Source: Gammaproteobacteria bacterium
Lineage (GTDB): Bacteria; Pseudomonadota; Gammaproteobacteria; SZUA-229
DNA: 5,921 bases
Assembly: GCA_029880105.1 (NCBI GenBank)
Contig: JAOUPA010000116.1
Span: 1 to 5,921, forward strand
Reading direction: 5' to 3'
The position numbers and the translations under genes were made by a program. The notes beneath the pieces were generated by a model that saw only the letters and a program-made list of their open reading frames with translations, was not told where the DNA came from and ran no database searches. Below, piece after piece: positions 1 through 5,921 of this stretch. Positions within the stretch are counted from its first letter, which is position 1, and every line of letters starts with the position of its first letter.

Positions 1-29
1 TAACAGCTTAAGCAAATGAGTAGAAAAAC

Positions 30-1031
30 TTAGCTCCATACCAGCGGCTTCTCATTCAATAACGCCGACTGCTCCCGCAGGGCCAGCACATGCTCCTCCC
101 AGTAGCGCGTCGAATCAAACCACGGAAACGCCCGGGGAAAGGCCGGGTCATGCCAGCGTGAGGCAATCCACGAGGTATAGTGAATAATGCGCAGTGTTCT
201 TAATGCCTCAACCAGGTGCAACTCCCGTGGATTAAAGTCATAAAACCGGGTATAGCCATCGAGCAGGTCGGCGAGTCGTTCGGTCATGTAGGCTCGATCG
301 CCGGAAAGAAACATCCATAAGTCCTGAATCGCTGGGCCAGTGCGGGCATCGTCGAAGTCTACGATGTGCGGGCCATTATCGGTCCATAAAATATTGCTGG
401 GGTGGCAGTCGCCGTGCAGGCGAATATAGGGAACATCACCGGCCTTTTCAAAGCTGCGTTCTACCTGTGCGATTAGATCCTGTGTTACCGAGGTGTAGGC
501 GTCCAGCAGGTAGTCGGGGATGAAATTATTCTCCAGCAAAAATGCGCGCGGCTGGATTGCCAGTGTCTCAATATTGAGCGTGGTTCTGTGTTCGAAGCTT
601 TTTGTTGCGCCGAGCGCGTGAATGCGACCGATAAAGCGACCGAGCTGTTCGAGGTGTTCGGGGTTGTCGAGCTCGGGCGAGCGGCCACCGCGACGGGGGT
701 AGAGGGCAAAGCGGTAGTGGCCGTGTTTGTGCAGGCTCTCACCCTGTACATTTATGAGCGGCGCTACAACTGGAATTTCCTGTTCGGCCAGATCCAGGGT
801 GAACTGGTGCTCTTCGATAATGGCCTCATCACTCCAGCGGTGCGGCCGGTAAAACTTGGCGACGATGGGCTGGGCGTCTTCAACACCGACCTGGTAGACA
901 CGGTTCTCGTAGCTGTTCAGCGCCAGGAAACGACCGTCACACTGTATGCCGGTGGCCTCGATGGCGTCCAGTATGTGGTCGGGGGTAAGCTCGGCAAAGG
1001 CCTGGCTGAGGATATCGTTATTTAAAGCCAT
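30..1031 (-). CDS. srkA: Stress response kinase A (SrkA/YihE/RdoA family)
   Basis: This encodes a 333-residue cytoplasmic protein kinase of the APH/choline-kinase fold, close in length to E. coli SrkA (about 328). In E. coli, SrkA is a Ser/Thr kinase that protects cells from stress-induced death, partly by opposing MazEF-type toxicity and Cpx-related damage; that role is carried over by homology. Visible motifs are the N-lobe signature LNSYENRVYQ (residues 38-47), KFYRPHRW with its likely ATP-binding Lys59, and the catalytic loop HGDCHPSNILW (206-216), with Asp208 as the likely catalytic base and Asn213 as a metal ligand. The DFDDAR motif (225-230), with Asp225 as the second metal ligand, is followed by GPAIQDLWM (232-240). 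The ATG at 1031-1029 gives the family N-terminus and the stop is TAA at 32-30. No strong Shine-Dalgarno sequence precedes the start. In enterobacteria srkA lies upstream of dsbA; here only 29 bases remain beyond the stop, so that neighbour cannot be checked. Nothing looks broken. Confidence 0.95.
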   Translation of the reverse strand: MALNNDILSQAFAELTPDHILDAIEATGIQCDGRFLALNSYENRVYQVGVEDAQPIVAKFYRPHRWSDEAIIEEHQFTLDLAEQEIPVVAPLINVQGESLHKHGHYRFALYPRRGGRSPELDNPEHLEQLGRFIGRIHALGATKSFEHRTTLNIETLAIQPRAFLLENNFIPDYLLDAYTSVTQDLIAQVERSFEKAGDVPYIRLHGDCHPSNILWTDNGPHIVDFDDARTGPAIQDLWMFLSGDRAYMTERLADLLDGYTRFYDFNPRELHLVEALRTLRIIHYTSWIASRWHDPAFPRAFPWFDSTRYWEEHVLALREQSALLNEKPLVWS

Positions 1032-1052
1032 GTTTTATTGGGTGAAAAAATC

Positions 1053-1058
1053 TATAAT
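1053..1058 (+). promoter_or_regulatory. Candidate -10 box for the bcsA-bcsS operon
   Basis: A perfect TATAAT lies 67 bases upstream of the GTG start of the glycosyltransferase gene, in the only non-coding DNA ahead of that operon. Transcription would begin near 1065 and leave a leader of about 60 bases. No good -35 hexamer lies at 16-18 bases; the bases there (around 1030-1035) read ATGTTT. The site may therefore be weak, need an activator, or be fortuitous in an AT-rich stretch. Confidence 0.4.
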
Positions 1059-1079
1059 GCGTCTGATAAAGGCCAGTTA

Positions 1080-1088
1080 ACTATAGCA
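1080..1088 (-). promoter_or_regulatory. Candidate extended -10 promoter for srkA
   Basis: Read on the minus strand this is TGCTATAGT, an extended -10 element (TGn followed by a 5/6 match to TATAAT). Transcription would start near 1073 and give a leader of about 40 bases before the srkA ATG. The -35 position (about 1103-1108) is AT-rich but a poor match, as is common for extended -10 promoters. It overlaps the leader of the divergent operon, so the two transcription units may influence each other. Confidence 0.35.
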
Positions 1089-1096
1089 ACAAAGGA

Positions 1097-1112
1097 TACG
1101 TTAAATTACGTA
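1097..1112. repeat. Small inverted repeat in the divergent intergenic region
   Basis: TACGT, a 6-base AT-only spacer, then ACGTA form a perfect 5-base inverted repeat. It lies upstream of the candidate srkA -10 box and in the leader of the glycosyltransferase gene. The pentamer GTTAA occurs three times nearby (1076-1080, 1100-1104, 1113-1117). The size and symmetry would suit a dimeric regulator, but arms this short occur by chance in AT-rich DNA. Confidence 0.25.
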
Positions 1113-1125
1113 GTTAAAAACAGCT

Positions 1126-3321
1126 GTGATACCTTATATTCCTCTCGGTCATTACCGGCGACTGCTCGTTGTTACCTTTTTTATGGTGGCAGGCTGGTAT
1201 CTTATCTGGCGTCTGGGTTCATTTAATCGCGAGGCCATGTTTTTTTCGGTTTCGCTGTACGTGGCTGAAGTATACGGCTTAATCGGTTCGGCCCTGCATG
1301 TATTTATGGTCGCGCGCCTGACCCGGCGTGATCCACTACCGGTGATTGAAGGCAAGACCGTGGATGTGTTTATTCCAACGATCAATGAACCGGTCGACCT
1401 GCTACGCAAGACAGTGATCGCGGCGAAGCACATGGATTACCCGCATACTACCTGGATTCTCGACGATGGTAATCGACCCGAGATGAAGGCGATGGCCGAG
1501 CAGTATGGTGTGCGCTACCTGGCGCGTGGCACGAATGAACATGCCAAGGCCGGTAACCTGAATTACGCCTACGAGCACAGTGATGGTGACTTTATTGCCA
1601 TATTCGATGCCGACCACTGCCCACAGCGAAACTTCATTACCAATACGATTGGTTACTTCGCTGATGATAATGTCGCCTTCGTACAGACGCCGCAGGATTT
1701 TTATAATCTCGATTCCTACCAGCATCGCCAGGCCCGGGGGAACAAAAGTGTCTGGACTGAACAGTCACTGTTCTTCCGCGTGATTCAGCGCGGTAAGGAT
1801 TACTGGAACGCGGCATTTTTCTGCGGCAGCTGCGCCATTGTCAGGAGAACAGCGCTGGATTCCATCGGTGGTTTTGCTACCGGCACACTCACCGAAGATT
1901 TACACACCTCGATTCGACTGCACAAAAAAGGTTATCGCTCGATTTATATGCAGCAGTCGATGGCCTATGGTGTTGCGCCATCTAATATTGCACCGTTCCT
2001 GAGCCAGCGTGTGCGCTGGGGGCAGGGCGCGATGCAGGTCTGGAAGATGGAAGGCATACTAACAACCAGGGGGCTGACCATCGCGCAGCGTTTAAATTAC
2101 CTGGCGTCAGTACTGACTTATTTTGATGGCTGGCAGAAGGGGCTATTTTATCTCGCGCCTGCGATTGTGTTGTTTACCGGTGTCATGCCGATTGCTGCAC
2201 TCAATTCAGAATTTTTGCTGCACTTTATCCCTTACTACCTGCTCAGCTACCTGGTGTTTGAAGAGGTCGGCCGTGGCTATGGAAAAATGTTTTATATCGA
2301 GCAGTACAACTTTGGTCGTTTCTTTGCCTTTGCCTGGGCAACACTGGCGTGGTTTGGTAATAAAAGCTCATTCAAGGTTACCGATAAAAGCCTGAGTCAG
2401 AAGCAGGTCAATAAACGTATCCTGATGCCGCAGATCGTGGTGATTACGGTCAACGTGTTTGCCATTCCACTGGCCTGCGTGCTTTATTATTTTTACGGCT
2501 ATTTGCCGATTGAAGGCGTGGTTGCGAATGTCATCTGGGCGCTCATCAATAGCGGCATTGCCTTTTCATTGCTGAGCTTTACCAAAAACGTCAGCATGTT
2601 CAAGCGCAGCGATTATCGCTTCCCAATCAATCTGCCAGCCAGGATTACCGTGGATGGTGAAACCATCTATGTGACGGTGGATAATATTTCGTCGTCTGGT
2701 TGTAAATTTTATGGAGCCTTTCCTGAAAAACTGGCAGCAGGCGATAGCATGTCAGGGCAGATTGCGCTGCCCGGCGGTGAAATGAATTTTCATGGTATCG
2801 TCGCGGCAAAACTGATGTCACCACCGAATGATAAGGGTGAGCGTTACCTGAAAGGGGTTGGCTGTCATTTTGACTGGGAGAAAGATGACAACCAGGATGA
2901 ACTCGATCTGTTTTTATATGGTTCTGATTTGCAGTGGACACTGCACCATCTCACCGAACAGTCATTGACGCCGTTTGAATGGCTGGTCAAAAAATTCAGG
3001 AAAGAGGAAATTATCAAGCAGGTGCGCGCAGATTTCTGGGGCGCGGTACGTTACCACTATGAAACGGATACTGATAAAAAATTTTCGATGGGCCTGATTG
3101 CGCATGACGTGCACACACATGGTTCGATTGTGATTACTTTTATCCCGCTACGTGCCAATGAACAGCTGGTGTTTAGAACCTATTCGCGAATGCCTCAGCC
3201 TGATCTGTACAAGGCCGTAGAGCTGGTCGAGACACTGGAAAGCCCGAGCGCAACTTTATATGTTTATAAGCTGGTTGATGCTATTGAACAGGAAGAGGTT
3301 ACCAATGCACAAACAGTTTAA
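1126..3321 (+). CDS. bcsA: BcsA-type cellulose synthase catalytic subunit with PilZ domain
   Basis: This encodes a 731-residue inner-membrane processive GT2 glycosyltransferase, expected to polymerise UDP-glucose (or a related UDP-sugar) into a beta-linked glucan and extrude it. Two N-terminal helices (about 12-31 and 38-64) precede the GT-A domain, which has LDDGNR (112-117), HAKAGNLN (139-146), DAD (161-163), FFCGS (231-235), TED with catalytic Asp258, and QRVRW (294-298). Four more helices follow (about 337-356, 362-380, 433-457, 463-485). The gating-loop motif FxVTxK is FKVTDK at 416-421. The PilZ domain (about 493-600) has RxxxR (R494, R498) and NxSxxG (520-525), so it should bind c-di-GMP. 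Residues 621-731 are an extra region I do not recognise. The GTG start is the only one that keeps helix 1; a TAG lies in frame 15 bases upstream. No clear ribosome site precedes it. Oddities are the absence of BcsA helices 1-2, Ser286 at the autoinhibitory Glu position, and no bcsB beside it. The GT2-PilZ class is certain; the cellulose product is inferred. Confidence 0.88.
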   Translation: MIPYIPLGHYRRLLVVTFFMVAGWYLIWRLGSFNREAMFFSVSLYVAEVYGLIGSALHVFMVARLTRRDPLPVIEGKTVDVFIPTINEPVDLLRKTVIAAKHMDYPHTTWILDDGNRPEMKAMAEQYGVRYLARGTNEHAKAGNLNYAYEHSDGDFIAIFDADHCPQRNFITNTIGYFADDNVAFVQTPQDFYNLDSYQHRQARGNKSVWTEQSLFFRVIQRGKDYWNAAFFCGSCAIVRRTALDSIGGFATGTLTEDLHTSIRLHKKGYRSIYMQQSMAYGVAPSNIAPFLSQRVRWGQGAMQVWKMEGILTTRGLTIAQRLNYLASVLTYFDGWQKGLFYLAPAIVLFTGVMPIAALNSEFLLHFIPYYLLSYLVFEEVGRGYGKMFYIEQYNFGRFFAFAWATLAWFGNKSSFKVTDKSLSQKQVNKRILMPQIVVITVNVFAIPLACVLYYFYGYLPIEGVVANVIWALINSGIAFSLLSFTKNVSMFKRSDYRFPINLPARITVDGETIYVTVDNISSSGCKFYGAFPEKLAAGDSMSGQIALPGGEMNFHGIVAAKLMSPPNDKGERYLKGVGCHFDWEKDDNQDELDLFLYGSDLQWTLHHLTEQSLTPFEWLVKKFRKEEIIKQVRADFWGAVRYHYETDTDKKFSMGLIAHDVHTHGSIVITFIPLRANEQLVFRTYSRMPQPDLYKAVELVETLESPSATLYVYKLVDAIEQEEVTNAQTV
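3290..3298 (+). promoter_or_regulatory. Ribosome binding site of the bcsS-like gene
   Basis: AGGAAGAGG ends six bases before the ATG at 3305 and lies inside the end of the glycosyltransferase gene. It is the strongest Shine-Dalgarno sequence in the window. It decides the start: the longer reading from 3260 would put 15 extra residues ahead of a clean signal peptide. Translation is probably coupled to bcsA. Confidence 0.8.
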
Positions 3322-4000
3322 ATTTCTGTTGTTGGTTTGTTTTTTCAGTTTATCGAAACCGGGCTATGCCGATGGGAATCTATTCCTGACTGGTGCGGAA
3401 GTCACCAGTGACTCTGCTACCTATTTATATGTTGGCACTGCGCTGCCACTGCCCGGCAGTAATCTGGGCGATGGTTTTGTGCTGCACCTGTGGGCAGATT
3501 ACCAGACGTATTCCTATGCAGCAGGCGTCATAGATATTGATGCCGAGATCAAAGGCCTGTCAGCTGCACTGGGTTATCACGGTTCCGGTGAGGATAACTG
3601 GTGGGATGTGCGTCTGGGAGTAATTCGTTCTGACATCAGCCTGAGCCCGAATGACCCCGGCAATGACTCAGCAGGTACAGATACCAGTCTTAAATATCAG
3701 ATGGAAGGGGAGAAGCGCCTGTCAGCGGATTTCAAAATGCTCGGTAACTTTGAATATATCTTTGATCGAAGCGCGCACTGGACTCGGGCAAGATTCCTGT
3801 CGCGCAATGACGACAATACCTACGACGGTCCTGAAATAATCTACCAGGGTGATGATTCCTATTCGGCCTGGCAGCTGGGCTGGGCCCTGACTGAAATGCC
3901 ATTGAGTAAGCAATGGAGCATGGGACTGAAAGCTGGCTTGCGTTTTGATGAAAATGATACTGCTGTCTATGCGGGTATTGAATTAAGTACGCCTTATTAG
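3305..4000 (+). CDS. bcsS: BcsS-like outer-membrane protein of polysaccharide export
   Basis: This encodes a 231-residue secreted protein. A Sec signal peptide (positive n-region with Lys3 and Lys6, hydrophobic core about 7-16, cleavage probably after GYA at residue 22) is followed by a mature chain with no helices. The mature chain is made of alternating-polarity stretches rich in Tyr, Trp and Gly, with acidic Asp/Asn turns (for example 115-126 and 168-175), and it ends in an aromatic residue (AGIELSTPY), as outer-membrane beta-barrels do. The N-terminal part, with an LFLTGAE-like opening, LPLPGSNLGDGFVLHLW (47-63) and ALGYHG (88-93), resembles the BcsS family (cellulose biosynthesis protein BcsS), recalled from memory rather than searched. 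Its first 17 bases overlap the end of bcsA, so the two products are made together. The likely role is passage or surface anchoring of the polymer at the outer membrane. At this size it cannot replace BcsC, which adds a long TPR scaffold to its barrel. Secretion and barrel are well supported; the BcsS name is moderately so. Confidence 0.65.
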   Translation: MHKQFKFLLLVCFFSLSKPGYADGNLFLTGAEVTSDSATYLYVGTALPLPGSNLGDGFVLHLWADYQTYSYAAGVIDIDAEIKGLSAALGYHGSGEDNWWDVRLGVIRSDISLSPNDPGNDSAGTDTSLKYQMEGEKRLSADFKMLGNFEYIFDRSAHWTRARFLSRNDDNTYDGPEIIYQGDDSYSAWQLGWALTEMPLSKQWSMGLKAGLRFDENDTAVYAGIELSTPY

Positions 4001-4050
4001 GCTATTTCAGCATTAATAACGCATCCTGCATGCAGTCATTGCGCAAAATA

Positions 4051-4059
4051 TGCGATAAT
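4051..4059 (+). promoter_or_regulatory. Candidate extended -10 promoter for ybiT
   Basis: TGCGATAAT is an extended -10 element (TGn plus a 5/6 match to TATAAT) in the 93-base gap between the bcsS-like gene and ybiT. Transcription would begin near 4066 and leave a leader of about 28 bases. The -35 position (4031-4036, TGCAGT) is poor. A perfect 10-base palindrome, CTGCATGCAG (4026-4035), overlaps it. The promoter suggests ybiT is transcribed independently of the polysaccharide pair. Confidence 0.45.
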
Positions 4060-4093
4060 ACCCGGCTTTGAAAATCCCTTCCGGTACAGACAT

Positions 4094-5710
4094 TTGATTA
4101 CTACAGCAAACATCACCATGCAGTTTGGCGCCAAGCCACTGTTTGAAAATATTTCCGTTAAATTTGGTAATGGCAACCGCTATGGCCTGATCGGCGCCAA
4201 CGGCTGCGGCAAGTCCACCTTTATGAAAATTCTCGGTGGTGACCTGGAGCCAACCTCCGGCAATGTCTCTATCGATGAAAATGAGCGCGTTGGTAAGCTG
4301 CGCCAGGACCAGTTCGCCTACGAAAATTTTACCGTGATCGATACGGTGATTATGGGCCACGAAGAACTCTGGGAAGTAAAAAAGGAACGCGACCGAATTT
4401 ACAGCCTGCCGGAAATGACCGAAGAAGAAGGCATGAAGGTCGCCGACCTTGAGGTGCAGTTTGCCGAGCTGGATGGTTATACCGCCGAGTCACGTGCCGG
4501 TGAATTGCTGCTTGGCCTGGATATTCCACTGGAACAGCACAACGGCCCGATGAGTGCGGTCGCACCCGGCTGGAAGCTGCGCGTATTGCTGGCGCAGGCG
4601 CTGTTTTCCGATCCGGATATCCTGCTGCTCGACGAGCCGACCAATAACCTCGACATCAACACCATTCGCTGGCTTGAAGGTGTGATCAATGAGCGCAAGA
4701 GCACGATGATTATCATCTCGCATGACCGCCACTTTCTGAACAGCGTCTGTACCCATATGGCTGACCTCGATTATGGTGAGCTGCGCCTGTTCCCCGGTAA
4801 TTACGATGAATACATGATTGCTGCGACGCAGGCACGCGAAAGAATGTATGCCGATAATGCCAAGAAGAAGGCCAAGATCGCCGAGCTGCAGACCTTCGTT
4901 AGCCGCTTCTCTGCGAATGCCTCCAAGGCCAAGCAGGCAACTTCGCGAGCCAAACAGATCGACAAGATTGAGCTGACTGAAATTAAACCGTCGAGTCGTA
5001 TCAATCCTTACATCCGTTTCGAACAGGAAAAGAAACTGTTCCGACTCGCGCTTGAAGTAGAGGGCCTGAAAAAACATTACGAAAACGAGCCGCCGCTCTT
5101 CGAGAAATTTGACCTGATGGTTGAAGTCGGTGAGCGTGTCGCAATTATCGGCCCTAACGGTATCGGTAAGACCACGCTGTTGCGCTGCCTGGTGGGTGAT
5201 CTTGAGGCCGATGCCGGCATCGTAAAATGGTCAGAGAATTCAAAGATTGGTTATTACGCACAGGATCACGCCGCCGATTTTGAAAAAGATATGAACCTGT
5301 TCGACTGGATGAGTCAGTGGAAACAGCCGGGTGACGATGAACAGGTCGTGCGTGGTTATCTGGGTCGTTTGTTGTTCTCGCAGGATGACATCAAAAAATC
5401 GGTCAAGGTTATTTCCGGTGGTGAGCAGGGCCGTATGCTGTTCGGCAAACTGATGATGCAGAAACCAAACATCCTGCTGATGGATGAGCCGACTAACCAC
5501 CTTGATATGGAATCGATTGAGTCACTTAATCTTGCGTTGGAAAATTATGAAGGCACTCTGTTCTTCGTCAGCCATGACCGCGAGTTTGTCTCGTCGCTGG
5601 CAACACGCATTATCGAATTGACGCACACAGGCCTGGTTAACTTCGCCGGCAACTACGAAGAGTACCTGCGTTCACAGGGTGTGGAAGAGTACAGCGCGAA
5701 GGCGCGTTAA
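4094..5710 (+). CDS. ybiT: ABC-F family ATPase YbiT
   Basis: This encodes a 538-residue soluble ABC-F protein with two ATPase domains and no membrane segment, nearly the length of E. coli YbiT (530) and alike along its whole length. Such proteins bind the ribosomal E site and modulate or rescue translation; the exact role of YbiT is less settled. Domain 1 has Walker A GANGCGKS (34-41), Walker B with catalytic Glu181 in LLLDEPTNNLD, and the His switch ISHDRHF (208-214). Its signature is degenerate (MSAVAPGWKLR, 153-163), a trait shared with E. coli YbiT. The inter-domain linker, rich in Lys and Ala (about 240-318), contains FVSRFSANASKAKQATSRAK. Domain 2 has Walker A GPNGIGKT (353-360), signature ISGGEQ (440-445), Walker B with Glu465, and VSHDREF (492-498). 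The start is TTG, chosen because MITTANITMQFG aligns with the YbiT N-terminus and no ATG or GTG precedes it in frame. No clear Shine-Dalgarno sequence is present. It probably forms an operon with the DUF1415 gene 22 bases downstream. Confidence 0.96.
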   Translation: MITTANITMQFGAKPLFENISVKFGNGNRYGLIGANGCGKSTFMKILGGDLEPTSGNVSIDENERVGKLRQDQFAYENFTVIDTVIMGHEELWEVKKERDRIYSLPEMTEEEGMKVADLEVQFAELDGYTAESRAGELLLGLDIPLEQHNGPMSAVAPGWKLRVLLAQALFSDPDILLLDEPTNNLDINTIRWLEGVINERKSTMIIISHDRHFLNSVCTHMADLDYGELRLFPGNYDEYMIAATQARERMYADNAKKKAKIAELQTFVSRFSANASKAKQATSRAKQIDKIELTEIKPSSRINPYIRFEQEKKLFRLALEVEGLKKHYENEPPLFEKFDLMVEVGERVAIIGPNGIGKTTLLRCLVGDLEADAGIVKWSENSKIGYYAQDHAADFEKDMNLFDWMSQWKQPGDDEQVVRGYLGRLLFSQDDIKKSVKVISGGEQGRMLFGKLMMQKPNILLMDEPTNHLDMESIESLNLALENYEGTLFFVSHDREFVSSLATRIIELTHTGLVNFAGNYEEYLRSQGVEEYSAKAR

Positions 5711-5732
5711 TAGGGACGAAGTCGGTAACATC

Positions 5733-5921
5733 ATGAATGAAGAGCCGACCATTATTAAACAGACACGCTGCTGGGTTAAAAGCGTTATTGTCGAGCACAA
5801 CTTCTGTCCATTTGCGCGACGTGAACTTGAACGTGACAGTATTCGTTACAGCATCAACCACGATACCGATCTCGAGCCTGCTCTGCAGGCCGTGATCGAT
5901 GAATGTGTCTATCTCAATGAG
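5733..5921 (+). CDS. DUF1415 family protein, N-terminal part (cut by the window edge)
   Basis: The reading frame opens with ATG at 5733 and stays open for 63 codons to the last base, so the gene is incomplete at its 3' end. The residues TRCWVKSVIVEHNFCPFARR (11-30) match the hallmark of DUF1415 proteins, a TRxWxxxVVxxxNxCPFA stretch close to the N-terminus, followed by an IRYSIN strand and an acidic helical segment. This is recalled family knowledge, not a search. DUF1415 proteins are small (about 180-200 residues), probably cytoplasmic and of unknown function; Cys25 in the NxCPFA motif is the most conspicuous conserved residue. The gene starts 22 bases after the ybiT stop with no room for a clear promoter, so it is probably co-transcribed with ybiT. 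The ribosome site is weak (GGGACGAAG lies 11 or more bases upstream). No earlier in-frame start was seen. Confidence 0.85.
   Translation, partial: MNEEPTIIKQTRCWVKSVIVEHNFCPFARRELERDSIRYSINHDTDLEPALQAVIDECVYLNE

Noticed and set aside
1..29. The palindrome GCTTAAGC (6-13) downstream of srkA as a terminator
   Set aside because: It is AT-rich, has no loop or T-run in the right orientation, and too little sequence is available to judge.
588..1025. A 145-codon open frame on the plus strand opposite srkA
   Set aside because: It lies entirely inside a clear srkA gene on the other strand, has no ribosome site and resembles no family I know; it is an antisense shadow.
1038..1226. A 62-codon frame from TTG at 1038 that runs into the start of the synthase gene
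   Set aside because: It is out of frame with the synthase, has no family resemblance and covers the promoter region. I considered it as a frameshifted N-terminus, but it contains no membrane helices resembling BcsA helices 1-2.
3260..3304. An upstream in-frame start for the bcsS-like gene
   Set aside because: It would add 15 residues ahead of a good signal peptide and lacks the ribosome site found just before 3305.
3991..4002. GCCT-TATT-AGGC hairpin at the bcsS-like stop codon as a terminator
   Set aside because: The stem has only four base pairs, overlaps the coding end and is not followed by a run of T; it is too weak to call.
4026..4035. The palindrome CTGCATGCAG as an operator
   Set aside because: It is a single 10-base palindrome with no second copy. 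The overlap with the -35 position of the ybiT promoter is suggestive, but not enough for a separate call.
4550..4582. Degenerate ABC signature in the first ATPase domain of YbiT as evidence of decay
   Set aside because: E. coli YbiT, as I recall it, has the same kind of sequence here, so it is a family trait and not damage.
4490..5077. A 195-codon open frame on the minus strand within ybiT
   Set aside because: It is antisense to a highly conserved ABC-F gene and has no recognisable features; the codon use of ybiT explains the open frame.

Overview
The window reads as chromosomal DNA of a gammaproteobacterium of moderate GC content. The srkA and ybiT products follow their Escherichia coli counterparts closely, and the DUF1415 gene also fits a proteobacterium. 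The codon use and the coding density show nothing that marks recent transfer. The species cannot be named from the sequence.

Layout: positions 30-1031 (minus strand) hold srkA (yihE/rdoA), a stress-response protein kinase. A 94-base divergent intergenic region (1032-1125) carries candidate promoters for both directions and a small inverted repeat. Positions 1126-3321 (plus) encode a BcsA-type processive family-2 glycosyltransferase with a C-terminal PilZ (c-di-GMP) domain and an extra C-terminal region of about 110 residues that I do not recognise. Its last 17 bases overlap a gene (3305-4000) for a secreted, probably outer-membrane beta-barrel protein that resembles BcsS. After a 93-base gap, positions 4094-5710 encode the ABC-F ATPase YbiT. 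It is followed at 5733 by the start of a DUF1415 gene that runs off the window.

The most interesting part is the bcsA-bcsS pair. Both flanks are visible and hold unrelated housekeeping-type genes, so this is a compact two-gene exopolysaccharide locus with no adjacent bcsB, bcsC, bcsZ or diguanylate cyclase gene. The synthase keeps all catalytic motifs, the FxVTxK gating loop and the PilZ c-di-GMP motifs. It lacks the first two membrane helices of classical BcsA, has Ser where the autoinhibitory Glu is expected, and carries the unknown C-terminal region. The inferred scheme is that the inner-membrane synthase makes and extrudes a beta-glucan-like polymer under c-di-GMP control, while the translationally coupled outer-membrane protein assists export or surface attachment. 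The polymer's identity is not proven by the sequence.

The flanking genes (srkA, ybiT, DUF1415) have no evident functional link to the polysaccharide pair.
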